NCBI GenBank assembly: GCA_900555345.1
Contig: USKS01000011.1
Location: forward strand, 1 to 13,510
Source of the DNA: an uncultured Eubacteriales bacterium
GTDB taxonomy: Bacteria; Bacillota_A; Clostridia; Oscillospirales; CAG-272
Direction: 5' to 3'
DNA: 13,510 nt
Every line of letters starts with the position of its first letter. Position 1 is the first letter of the stretch. The translations under genes were made by a program, and so were the position numbers. Positions 1 to 6,326 of the stretch are shown piece by piece. Under the pieces are notes generated by a model. That model did no database searches. It had not been told where the DNA came from and saw nothing but the letters and a program-made list of their open reading frames with translations.

Positions 1-1
1 C

Positions 2-640
2 CCCGCGGGAGCGCGGGAAACCGCGCATAAAGCCCGTTTTGCCCAGGGCTCGCTGCCCTCTCTGAACACTCAGCTGAGGGAAAAGACCGCGGCTCTCGGT
101 CAGCTCAGGGGAGGCAGCGCAGACCCATGCGCACTCGCCGCCGAGCTTGACAGCGTAAGGCGCGAAAAAGACGAGCTTTGTGAAAAATACGACGCCGTAG
201 TCTGCGCGCTTGACGCGCTGCAGACGGCGGGAGAAAATCTTAGACATTCGCTCATGCCGCGCATTGTCAGCGAGGCGGGCGAGATCATGCAGAGGTTCAC
301 CGGCGGAAAATACAGCCGTCTGGGTATTGAACGCAATTTTGACATGACATTCGAGTACGGCGGCAGAACGCACGACGCCGCATATTTCTCGGCGGGAACC
401 GCCGACGCGGCATATATCAGCCTGCGCTGTGCGCTGCTGAAAGTATTGTTTGAGAACGACGCGCCGCCGGCAATATACGATGAAAGCTTTGCGCGCACCG
501 ACGAAGAGCGGCTTCGCCGCATACTTTCGCTGCTTGCGGACGGCGCGGGCAGGGATCTCCAGTCCATCGTATTTACCTGCCGCAGTCTGGAAGCCGATAT
601 AGCGGGCGCGGACGTCCGCGCAAAAGTCACAAAGCTGTAA
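2..640 (+). CDS. C-terminal part of a YhaN/SbcC-like ABC-type ATPase (5' truncated)
   Basis: The reading frame is open from the first bases of the window to a TAA at 638-640, so only the last 212 residues are present and the start lies outside. The first ~85 residues are charged and heptad-like (the end of a coiled coil). They are followed by an ABC-signature-like segment SAGTADAAYISLR (389 onward), then a Walker B/D-loop segment PAIYDESFARTDEER (about 467-511) and a final beta-strand SIVFTC. This order (coiled coil, signature, Walker B, D-loop) is that of the C-terminal lobe of SMC-like ATPases, and the SxGT signature with a Tyr-x-x-Leu-Arg continuation is closest to YhaN/AAA_27-type proteins, which often act in DNA processing. 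The usual Gln of the signature (SxGTxxQ) is Ala here. The partner nuclease (YhaM/SbcD-like) would be expected upstream and cannot be seen. The family is fairly sure; the exact role is unknown. Confidence 0.75.
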   Translation, partial: PAGARETAHKARFAQGSLPSLNTQLREKTAALGQLRGGSADPCALAAELDSVRREKDELCEKYDAVVCALDALQTAGENLRHSLMPRIVSEAGEIMQRFTGGKYSRLGIERNFDMTFEYGGRTHDAAYFSAGTADAAYISLRCALLKVLFENDAPPAIYDESFARTDEERLRRILSLLADGAGRDLQSIVFTCRSLEADIAGADVRAKVTKL

Positions 641-797
641 GGCAAAGCCCGCAGCCGTCCGGCAGACGACCCCGGCAGCTATCGGCAGCCGCCGAGAAAC
701 ATCCGGCGGGCAGACAGTTTTCGGGCGCTCATCAGAGACCGCACGACGGACAAGCCGACAAAACGCAGCACATTAAGCTTCTGCGCTGACGGACACA

Positions 798-806
798 TGA
801 CATAAT
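798..806 (+). promoter_or_regulatory. Possible extended -10 promoter element upstream of the HlyD-like gene
   Basis: The 187-nt gap between the ATPase gene and the HlyD-like gene contains TGACATAAT, a TGn extended -10 followed by CATAAT (5 of 6 to TATAAT), ending 21 nt before the start codon. No good -35 box is found 17 nt upstream (CTTCTG), so the call rests on the extended -10 alone. The rest of the gap is GC-rich with only a short hairpin (689-709). Confidence 0.3.
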
Positions 807-827
807 TTTCAATAAAGGAGGCGCGGT

Positions 828-2132
828 ATGGATACCGAATATTTGAAGAGAGTCGGTCTGTATATACTGGGCGCTCTTTTATCCATCGGTCTTGTATTTT
901 ATCTCGGATACCACATATGGCGCACGTTCACCCTTGAAGTGGAGACCACGCCCGCCCTGCAGACTACCGTTCAGGCTACGGACGAGGCATCGGGATACAT
1001 ATTCCGCTATGAGGTACCCGTTTCGGGCACGGTCGGCGGCGGCAGCGCCGTTGCTTCCGTGCGAGTGGGCGAAAGCGTCAAGGCAGGCGGCGAGGACGCA
1101 AGGCTATATTCCGTTGCTTCTCCCGACATTGAAGCGAAAATTGACGAGACAGACGCGCAGATAGAGCTTTTGCGCGAGTGCTCCGCGTCAAGCAGGGGAG
1201 TCACGCTGAAGGACTCCTCCGCCGTCGATCGCGAGATATATTCCCTTCTCGGCGAGATGCGCCGTCTGGGAGACTCCGGCGACGCCGCGGGCGCCGTTTC
1301 CCTTCGCTCTCAGTTTTTAAGCCTTGTTAACAAGCGCTCGCTGCTGACTTCATCCTCATCGGGCAATTTCGACTCCGAGATCGCCGCGCTTGAGGCAAAG
1401 AGATCCGAGCTCACATCAAAGCTCGGCACGTGTCTGCAGACCGTGACCTCTTCCGCAGGCGGATATTTCTATCCGTCCTGCGACGGATACGAGACGGTTT
1501 TCGACCCCACAGTGCTTGACAGCGCAACGTACGCGTCCCTGTCGCAGCTGCTTTCGTCGCAGCCTGCCTCGATCGGCGCAAACTGCATCGGCAAGACTGT
1601 GACACGCCCCGAATGGTATCTTGCCGTAAGACTTGACCGCAGCTACGCCGCAAAGTTCAAAGAGGGCGGCAGCTGCACCGTCGTGCTGAAAAGCTGCGGA
1701 GAGACCGTCGATATGGACGTATACTCCGTGACAAGCGGCGCGGACGAAGTGATTTTGGTACTGACCACCCGCTATATGCCCGAAAATTTCGATTTTGCGC
1801 GCTCTCAGGACATCGAAATAGTAAAAGCCGAGTATACGGGCCTCAGCGTTCCCCAGTCCGCTCTGCGCGTTGCGGATGGCAAAACGGGCGTATATATCCT
1901 TGACGGCTCGAAGGTGCGTTTCTGCACCGTGGACGTCATATACAAAAGCGACGGCGTCTGCATAATATCCGAGGAGGGCGACGATACGGAGGATACCGAC
2001 GGCGAAGACACGACCGACGCATCGGATACGACGGATGCAGAGAACAATAATACCGAGCGCAGACTGCGGCTGCACGACAGCATCATCACAAAGGGAAAAG
2101 GTCTGTACGACGGCAGGATCATCGGAGGATAA
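828..2132 (+). CDS. HlyD-like membrane-fusion/efflux adaptor protein
   Basis: This 434-residue protein begins at an ATG preceded by a strong AAGGAGG (815-821). One N-terminal membrane segment (about residues 10-30) is followed by a lipoyl/barrel-like half motif (SGYIFRYEVPVSGTV and VRVGESVKAG, about 55-87), a helical and partly coiled-coil region (about 98-200), and a second beta-rich region (260-380) containing VPQSALRV and GVYIL. The C-terminal block SIITKGKGLYDGRII (418-432) is typical of HlyD/RND adaptor proteins. These proteins normally bridge an inner-membrane transporter to an outer component; in Gram-positive bacteria they often sit beside ABC exporters, but none is adjacent here. Residues 383-408 form an Asp/Thr-rich low-complexity insert just before the C-terminal block. 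It occupies the place of ylmD relative to the Bacillus division cluster, and yggS starts 5 nt after its stop, so the two are co-transcribed. The fold is likely; the transport role is uncertain. Confidence 0.7.
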   Translation: MDTEYLKRVGLYILGALLSIGLVFYLGYHIWRTFTLEVETTPALQTTVQATDEASGYIFRYEVPVSGTVGGGSAVASVRVGESVKAGGEDARLYSVASPDIEAKIDETDAQIELLRECSASSRGVTLKDSSAVDREIYSLLGEMRRLGDSGDAAGAVSLRSQFLSLVNKRSLLTSSSSGNFDSEIAALEAKRSELTSKLGTCLQTVTSSAGGYFYPSCDGYETVFDPTVLDSATYASLSQLLSSQPASIGANCIGKTVTRPEWYLAVRLDRSYAAKFKEGGSCTVVLKSCGETVDMDVYSVTSGADEVILVLTTRYMPENFDFARSQDIEIVKAEYTGLSVPQSALRVADGKTGVYILDGSKVRFCTVDVIYKSDGVCIISEEGDDTEDTDGEDTTDASDTTDAENNNTERRLRLHDSIITKGKGLYDGRIIGG

Positions 2133-2137
2133 GCATT

Positions 2138-2863
2138 ATGGACGAAAAAAGAAAGCAGGAGATACGCGAAAACTATCTGCGAACGCTCGAAAGAATAGAG
2201 GCGGCAAAGGCGCGCAGGGATCCCGCCATGGGCGACGTCACCCTTTTGTGCGCAACAAAGACAGTGCCCGCGGAAGAAATACTATATGCAATTAACGAGC
2301 TGGGGCTTCGCGCCGTAGGCGAAAATAAGGTTCAGGAATTTCTGTCGAAATATGACGCGCTGCGCGGCACGGTCCCCCTGCACATTATAGGTCATCTTCA
2401 GACAAACAAGGTCAAAAGCATTGTGGGCAAAGCCGATATGATACAGTCGGTGGATTCCGTAAGGCTTGCCGACGAAATTTCAAAGCGCAGCATCGAAGCA
2501 GGCGTTGTCACAGATGTGCTTTGCGAAATAAACATCGGCAGAGAGGAAAACAAGGGCGGCGTTATGCCCGAGGACTGCGAGAGCCTTGTTTCGTATATGG
2601 AGACGCTGTCGGGGCTTCGCGTGCGCGGACTGATGACAATGGCGCCCGTATGTGAGAAAAAAGACGATTACAGAAAATATTTTGACAAAACATATTCAAT
2701 ATATCTTGACATTTTGCAAAATAAATCGCATAATATAATAGAGTCTGTATTATCTATGGGTATGAGCGACAGCTTCGAAGCCGCCATTGAATCGGGAGCC
2801 ACCATGGTTCGCGTCGGTTCGTCGGTTTTCGGCAAAAGATACTACCCGCAGACAAGCATTTGA
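2138..2863 (+). CDS. yggS: YggS/YlmE-family pyridoxal-phosphate homeostasis protein
   Basis: This 241-residue protein has the full length of the YggS/PLPBP family, a single-domain alanine-racemase-like TIM barrel that binds PLP and controls vitamin B6 and amino-acid homeostasis without a known catalytic activity. The PLP Schiff-base lysine is K41 in LLCATKTVPAEEI. Other family blocks are GENKVQE (61-67), HIIGHLQTNKVK (82-93), INIGREENKGG (131-141), GLMTMAP (164-170), the phosphate-binding SMGMSDSFEAAI (206-217) and VRVGSSVFG (224-232). The start ATG follows GGAGG at 2124-2128, and the upstream stop is 5 nt away. In Bacillus the orthologue ylmE lies directly before sepF, as here. The stretch at about 2680-2760 is conspicuously AT-rich and holds a near-consensus promoter within the coding sequence. 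Confidence 0.95.
   Translation: MDEKRKQEIRENYLRTLERIEAAKARRDPAMGDVTLLCATKTVPAEEILYAINELGLRAVGENKVQEFLSKYDALRGTVPLHIIGHLQTNKVKSIVGKADMIQSVDSVRLADEISKRSIEAGVVTDVLCEINIGREENKGGVMPEDCESLVSYMETLSGLRVRGLMTMAPVCEKKDDYRKYFDKTYSIYLDILQNKSHNIIESVLSMGMSDSFEAAIESGATMVRVGSSVFGKRYYPQTSI
2706..2734 (+). promoter_or_regulatory. Sigma-A-type promoter inside yggS, facing sepF
   Basis: TTGACA (2706-2711, 6 of 6) and CATAAT (2729-2734, 5 of 6) are separated by exactly 17 nt. A start near 2741 would give a leader of about 175 nt before sepF at 2916. The boxes lie in an AT-rich island inside otherwise GC-rich coding sequence. It could drive sepF-ylmH-divIVA-lspA-rluD independently of the HlyD-like/yggS genes. Seen in sequence; activity is inferred. 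Confidence 0.55.
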
Positions 2864-2915
2864 ATACCCTTTGATAAGATACTGAATAAGAAAAAATTTC
2901 GGAGGTATAACTCTA

Positions 2916-3452
2916 ATGGGAATCGTTGACAATATCAAAAAGAGAATGAGCGGTGCAGAGGACGAGGAGTCCTACGACGAAGCATATAACGACGACGAAT
3001 ACTACAACGACAGCTTCGGCGCATACGACGACGGCGCGGATGCCGACAACGGTATGAACGCAAGCACCGGTATGGGTACGGGCATGGCAGGTCTCGGCGG
3101 AGGCGGGATCAGCATTTCCACTTCTTCCGGCAGCGCACTTGAGATGAAGGTCGTAAAGCCCGAGTCCTTTGACAGCGTTGCACAGATCGCAGACCATCTG
3201 CTTTCAAAGCGCACCGTAGTACTTAACCTTGAGAACACGAACAAAGAGACGGCACGCCGCCTTATCGACTTTCTGTCCGGCGTGGCATACTCCATTGACG
3301 GTTCTCTGAAGAAGATCGCATCCAACGCATACGTTATCACCCCCAGCAACGTTGACGTCGGAGACGCAAAGCTTACATCCCGCAAAGCCGCCGCTCCTCA
3401 GCCCGAGCAGCCCCGTCAGGAAGCTGCAGCTGACGACTTCGGCGAGTATTGA
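2916..3452 (+). CDS. sepF: Cell division protein SepF
   Basis: SepF is a membrane-binding FtsZ anchor that acts at the division ring inside the cell. The N-terminus GIVDNIKKRM (2-11) fits the amphipathic membrane-targeting helix of the family. Residues 14-76 form an acidic, Tyr- and then Gly/Met-rich linker. Residues about 77-150 are the SepF core (DUF552), with MKVVKPESFDSVAQIADHLL, VVLNLENTN and RRLIDFLSGVAYSIDGSLKKI, including the conserved F-L-S-G of the dimer and FtsZ-binding region. The tail is Ala/Pro/Gln-rich and ends in DDFGEY. At 178 residues it is slightly longer than B. subtilis SepF because of the linker. GGAGG at 2901-2905 is 10 nt before the ATG. Its position between yggS and ylmH matches Bacillota synteny, although ylmG is missing. 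Confidence 0.95.
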   Translation: MGIVDNIKKRMSGAEDEESYDEAYNDDEYYNDSFGAYDDGADADNGMNASTGMGTGMAGLGGGGISISTSSGSALEMKVVKPESFDSVAQIADHLLSKRTVVLNLENTNKETARRLIDFLSGVAYSIDGSLKKIASNAYVITPSNVDVGDAKLTSRKAAAPQPEQPRQEAAADDFGEY

Positions 3453-3488
3453 TCTGAAAGTTCAGCACTGAAACAGAAAGAACACAGC

Positions 3489-3514
3489 CGCCGCCCCGCT
3501 ATTGCAGGGCGGCG
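3489..3514 (+). promoter_or_regulatory. GC-rich hairpin between sepF and ylmH (possible attenuator or translation control)
   Basis: CGCCGCCC (3489-3496) and GGGCGGCG (3507-3514) pair perfectly over 8 bp, and the 10-nt loop can form two further G-C pairs. The next bases are TATGTGTATTATATGATTTTTATG, T-rich but broken, so it is a poor intrinsic terminator. The 3' arm contains the only purine-rich tract (AGGG, 3506-3509) available as a ribosome binding site for ylmH. Confidence 0.4.
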
Positions 3515-3517
3515 TAT

Positions 3518-4432
3518 GTGTATTATATGATTTTTATGAGTTCCGAAAATAACCCTTTTGACGGCGCGCGCGCCGCACAGGTCGCGGATGCCGACGACAG
3601 GCTGCTGTATGCCCGCGCCGAAGAGCTTCTCTCGAAAAGCGGACGCGGCGAGCTTGCAGCCACCCGCTTTCTGACTCCCCGCCAGCAAAAGCTCGTTTTT
3701 GATTTCTGCCGCACGCGCGGCAGCGCGGACAGGCTGACATTTTACGGCGGCGCGGTCGGTGCCGACAGACGTATGGCGGTGTTTCTTCCCTCGTGGGCAG
3801 CCGACATGGCAGACTGCCCCGCTCCCACGGAAATATTCGGGGAAGCGGGCACGCGCAGAGAAGAGTTTTTCTCTGACATATTGCAAAACTGCGGACTGTG
3901 GGAGGGCTTTTCGGAGCTTATAGTTCCTGTTTTTGTCGAGGGCAGCGGGTACGCCTCCCTCACCCACCGCGACCTTTTGGGCTCGGTCCTGGCTCTGGGG
4001 CTTCGCCGCGAGGTCATAGGCGATATAATAGTGACAAAAGACAGCAGCGCCTGCATCATGGCTTGCCCCGAGGCGGCAAAGCTCATACTTTCGGAGCTTC
4101 ATCGGGTCGGCAGAGACACCGTAAAGGTCCGCCCCGCCGAGCATAGAGACATAAAGATCGAAAGACATTTTGAAAATATTGCATCAACGGTTGCGGCTCC
4201 CCGACTTGACGGCGTGGTGAGAGCGCTTTGCTCCGTATCCCGCGAGGATGCAGCATCTCTTGTCCTGTCGGGCAAAGCAGAGCTTAACTACCTTACCGTT
4301 CAGCAGCCCGACAGAAAAGTTGCCCCGGGCGACATTCTGTCCGTAAGAGGATACGGAAAATTTATCATAGACCGCTGCGAGGATGAGACGCGCCGCGGCA
4401 GACTGAGACTGGAAGCAAGAAAATATATATAA
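3518..4432 (+). CDS. ylmH: YlmH family RNA-binding protein (S4 domain)
   Basis: YlmH-family proteins carry an N-terminal YlmH domain and a C-terminal S4 RNA-binding domain; the Bacillus gene sits between sepF/ylmG and divIVA, and the family has been linked to rescue of stalled ribosomes. Here the N-terminal part has LTPRQQKLVFDF and TFYGGAVGADRRMAVFLPSW (about 52-93). The hallmark LTHRDLLGSVLALGLRREVI (148-167) follows, and the S4 domain starts at RLDGVVRALCSVSREDAASL (229-248) and ends near GYGKFIID (278-285). The start is uncertain: in-frame candidates are GTG 3518, ATG 3527 and ATG 3536. None has a strong ribosome binding site; AGGG at 3506-3509 fits GTG 3518 best but is inside a hairpin. 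divIVA follows after 25 nt. Confidence 0.88.
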   Translation: MYYMIFMSSENNPFDGARAAQVADADDRLLYARAEELLSKSGRGELAATRFLTPRQQKLVFDFCRTRGSADRLTFYGGAVGADRRMAVFLPSWAADMADCPAPTEIFGEAGTRREEFFSDILQNCGLWEGFSELIVPVFVEGSGYASLTHRDLLGSVLALGLRREVIGDIIVTKDSSACIMACPEAAKLILSELHRVGRDTVKVRPAEHRDIKIERHFENIASTVAAPRLDGVVRALCSVSREDAASLVLSGKAELNYLTVQQPDRKVAPGDILSVRGYGKFIIDRCEDETRRGRLRLEARKYI

Positions 4433-4457
4433 AGCGCCGCAGGAAAGGACGTTTTTT

Positions 4458-5657
4458 ATGAAAGACGGAGATACAAGAGCTTTTTCAACAGTAAAAAAAG
4501 GCTATGACCCCGAAGAGGTCAACGCATACATAGACGAGCTTGAATCAAAGCTGTCTTATCTTCACGCACGCACCTCCGAGCTTGAGCAAAAGCTGGAGAC
4601 AGCACGTCGGCTTATAAAGCGCTTTTCCGGTATGGAGAACGGACTGCGCAGAAACATTGCCGATTCAAAGCGTGCGGCAGCTGCCATGCTTTCCGATACA
4701 AAGGCGCGCAGCGACGCGCTGCTTGACAAGACCCGCGAAAGCTGCGGCGAGATCATTTCCGATCTGGACTGCCGCATTGCGGACAAGCTCAATACCGTGG
4801 ACGTTATGAAGGCAAGCGTCGCGGCTTTCAAGGATCAGCTTTTCGATCTGTACAGCTCGCACATAGAGCTTATAGAAACGCTGGCATCAAGCGCGGAAAA
4901 CTTTACCTATGAGCCCGACTACTCGAAGGTCGCCGATGCGGTCGAAGAATTTGAGCAGGGCGGCGAACCCGAGGCGAAAATGCCCGATTTCGGAGAGTAT
5001 CCCGAAGAAAGCATTTTCAGCGAGGTCAACGAATCCGAGCAAAAATCCCGCAGCTTTGTCATAAACGAAGGCGGTGCCGCCGACATGAAGGACATTGAGG
5101 ACAGCTCTTTCGGCTCCTTTGACACCGGCGCGGACGACGCTAATGCTGCGGATACGGCGGAGGACGACGTATCGTTCGTTCTTGACTCGGTTGAGGACGA
5201 GGCAGCGGATGTCAACGCAGTTGACGCGGACGTTCCCGCCCCCTCTGAGACTGCCGCATTTACCGGCGGAGACGGTGAGATCGAATCCGAGGAGATCGAC
5301 GGCATTTTTGACGATATCGACGCCATGGTGCAGAGCGAAAAGGCAAGATACGCCGACGCCGATGCGGCATACGATGAAGAAACGGCAAGCGAGGCTGCCG
5401 CAAAGGAGCACGAAAGCTTTGAGAGCAGTTCTTCAGCCGCCGATGACAGCGATATACCCTTTGATATGGCCGACAGCGCCGAGGATAAAAATGCATACGG
5501 CGATGCAGATGCAGCTGCAGAAGAGCCCGAGACAGCCGCAGACGATCCCGAGCCTTCTGCCGTCGATGCCCCCGACGCCGATCCGGGCAAAAAGCGTGCG
5601 GACGAAGACTATTTCAAATTTCTCAGCGATTTTGCCAACGGAGAAGAAGAAAACTGA
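4458..5657 (+). CDS. divIVA: DivIVA-domain protein with long acidic C-terminal region
   Basis: DivIVA proteins bind negatively curved membrane at poles and septa and recruit division or chromosome-segregation partners. The N-terminal signature TRAFSTVKKGYDPEEVNAYI (6-25) has the FxxxxxGYDxxEV core that ends in the first coiled coil. Residues about 26-145 are predicted coiled coil (LESKLSYLHARTSELEQKL, then an Ala/Lys-rich stretch). The remaining ~250 residues are acidic, Ala/Asp/Glu-rich and probably disordered, with scattered aromatic short motifs (DFGEY 177-181, SSFGSFDTGADD 216-227, DGIFDDIDAM 281-290, DYFKFLSDFAN 384-393). At 399 residues it is over twice the length of B. subtilis DivIVA. 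The ATG follows AGGAAAGGA (4441-4449). Its position right after ylmH matches the Bacillota cluster; ileS, which usually follows divIVA, is absent. Confidence 0.9.
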   Translation: MKDGDTRAFSTVKKGYDPEEVNAYIDELESKLSYLHARTSELEQKLETARRLIKRFSGMENGLRRNIADSKRAAAAMLSDTKARSDALLDKTRESCGEIISDLDCRIADKLNTVDVMKASVAAFKDQLFDLYSSHIELIETLASSAENFTYEPDYSKVADAVEEFEQGGEPEAKMPDFGEYPEESIFSEVNESEQKSRSFVINEGGAADMKDIEDSSFGSFDTGADDANAADTAEDDVSFVLDSVEDEAADVNAVDADVPAPSETAAFTGGDGEIESEEIDGIFDDIDAMVQSEKARYADADAAYDEETASEAAAKEHESFESSSSAADDSDIPFDMADSAEDKNAYGDADAAAEEPETAADDPEPSAVDAPDADPGKKRADEDYFKFLSDFANGEEEN

Positions 5658-5663
5658 GTGCTG

Positions 5664-5669
5664 AAAGGA
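5664..5669 (+). promoter_or_regulatory. Ribosome binding site that decides the lspA start
   Basis: AAAGGA lies 6 nt before ATG 5676. The frame is open back to a GTG at 5658, immediately after the divIVA stop, but that GTG would place this site inside the coding sequence, so ATG 5676 is preferred. Confidence 0.6.
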
Positions 5670-5675
5670 CATGCT

Positions 5676-6326
5676 ATGATATACTGCATACTGATATCTC
5701 TCGCCGTAGTTGCGCTCGACCAGATCTCAAAGCTGCTTGTGCTTAAATTTATCGATCTCGGCGAGATCGTGCCCTGCATAAAAGGCGTGTTTCACCTGAC
5801 GTATATAAACAACGACGGCGCCGCTTTCGGCATACTTCAGAACCACCGTTGGGTGTTTATGGTGATCTCGGTGCTCGCCATCGCCGCAATATACTTTTAT
5901 ATTGCGAAAGAAAAGCCCAAAAGCCCTTGGGTGCGCACAAGCCTTGCATTTATCGCGGGCGGCGGCATCGGAAACATGATAGACCGCATTTTCAGAGGAA
6001 CGGTCATCGATTTTATTGATTTTGATTTTGTAAATTTCTACGTTTTCAACATTGCGGACGCATTTGTGACCGTAGGCTGCGCCGTTCTTGTATGCTACAT
6101 GCTGTTTGTTGAGCTGCCGAAGGACTCCAAAAAGAAAAAGCTGCCGGCAGACGCTTCGGCAGACATAAAAACCGACGGCGCAGAGCCCGGCTGTGAGAAT
6201 ACCGAAGCCGCGTCCCCCGACAAGGGCGGCTGCCCGTGCTGCCGCGCGGACAAAGACACATCGTCCGACGGCGACGGCAAGACCGATGAAACCGACGGCA
6301 AAAACGGCGGAGACGGCAATGACTGA
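5676..6326 (+). CDS. lspA: Lipoprotein signal peptidase II (LspA) with an extended cytoplasmic tail
   Basis: LspA is the integral-membrane aspartyl protease that removes the signal peptide from diacylglyceryl-prolipoproteins. Four membrane segments are visible at about 1-20, 58-76, 86-101 and 122-145. Family motifs are DQISK (15-19), YINNDGAAFG (43-52), GNMIDR with catalytic D103 (99-104) and FNIADAF with the second catalytic D128 (124-130). The enzyme core ends near residue 148. A further ~68 hydrophilic residues follow, starting with SKKKK and containing a CPCC group (186-189) and a Gly/Asp/Lys-rich end; typical LspA proteins stop at roughly 150-170 residues. The start at ATG 5676 is set by AAAGGA. 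The 3' end overlaps rluD by 8 nt, and the tail DNA carries the rluD ribosome binding site. Confidence 0.95.
   Translation: MIYCILISLAVVALDQISKLLVLKFIDLGEIVPCIKGVFHLTYINNDGAAFGILQNHRWVFMVISVLAIAAIYFYIAKEKPKSPWVRTSLAFIAGGGIGNMIDRIFRGTVIDFIDFDFVNFYVFNIADAFVTVGCAVLVCYMLFVELPKDSKKKKLPADASADIKTDGAEPGCENTEAASPDKGGCPCCRADKDTSSDGDGKTDETDGKNGGDGND

Noticed and set aside
100..645. 181-codon minus-strand open frame opposite the ATPase gene
   Set aside because: Ser/Ala/Arg-rich shadow without a ribosome binding site; the plus strand carries the ABC signature and Walker B segment.
689..709. CCGCCG/CGGCGG stem after the ATPase gene as a terminator
   Set aside because: Only 6 bp with a 9-nt loop and no immediate T-run; such stems arise easily in GC-rich spacer.
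2871..2899. TTGATA at 2871 as a promoter just before sepF
   Set aside because: At 17 nt spacing the -10 position reads AAATTT, a poor match; the element inside yggS is far better.
6193..6318. Upstream in-frame extension of rluD
   Set aside because: The extra residues are Thr/Pro/Arg-rich shadow of the lspA tail; ATG 6319 has a properly spaced GGAG and gives the normal family N-terminus.
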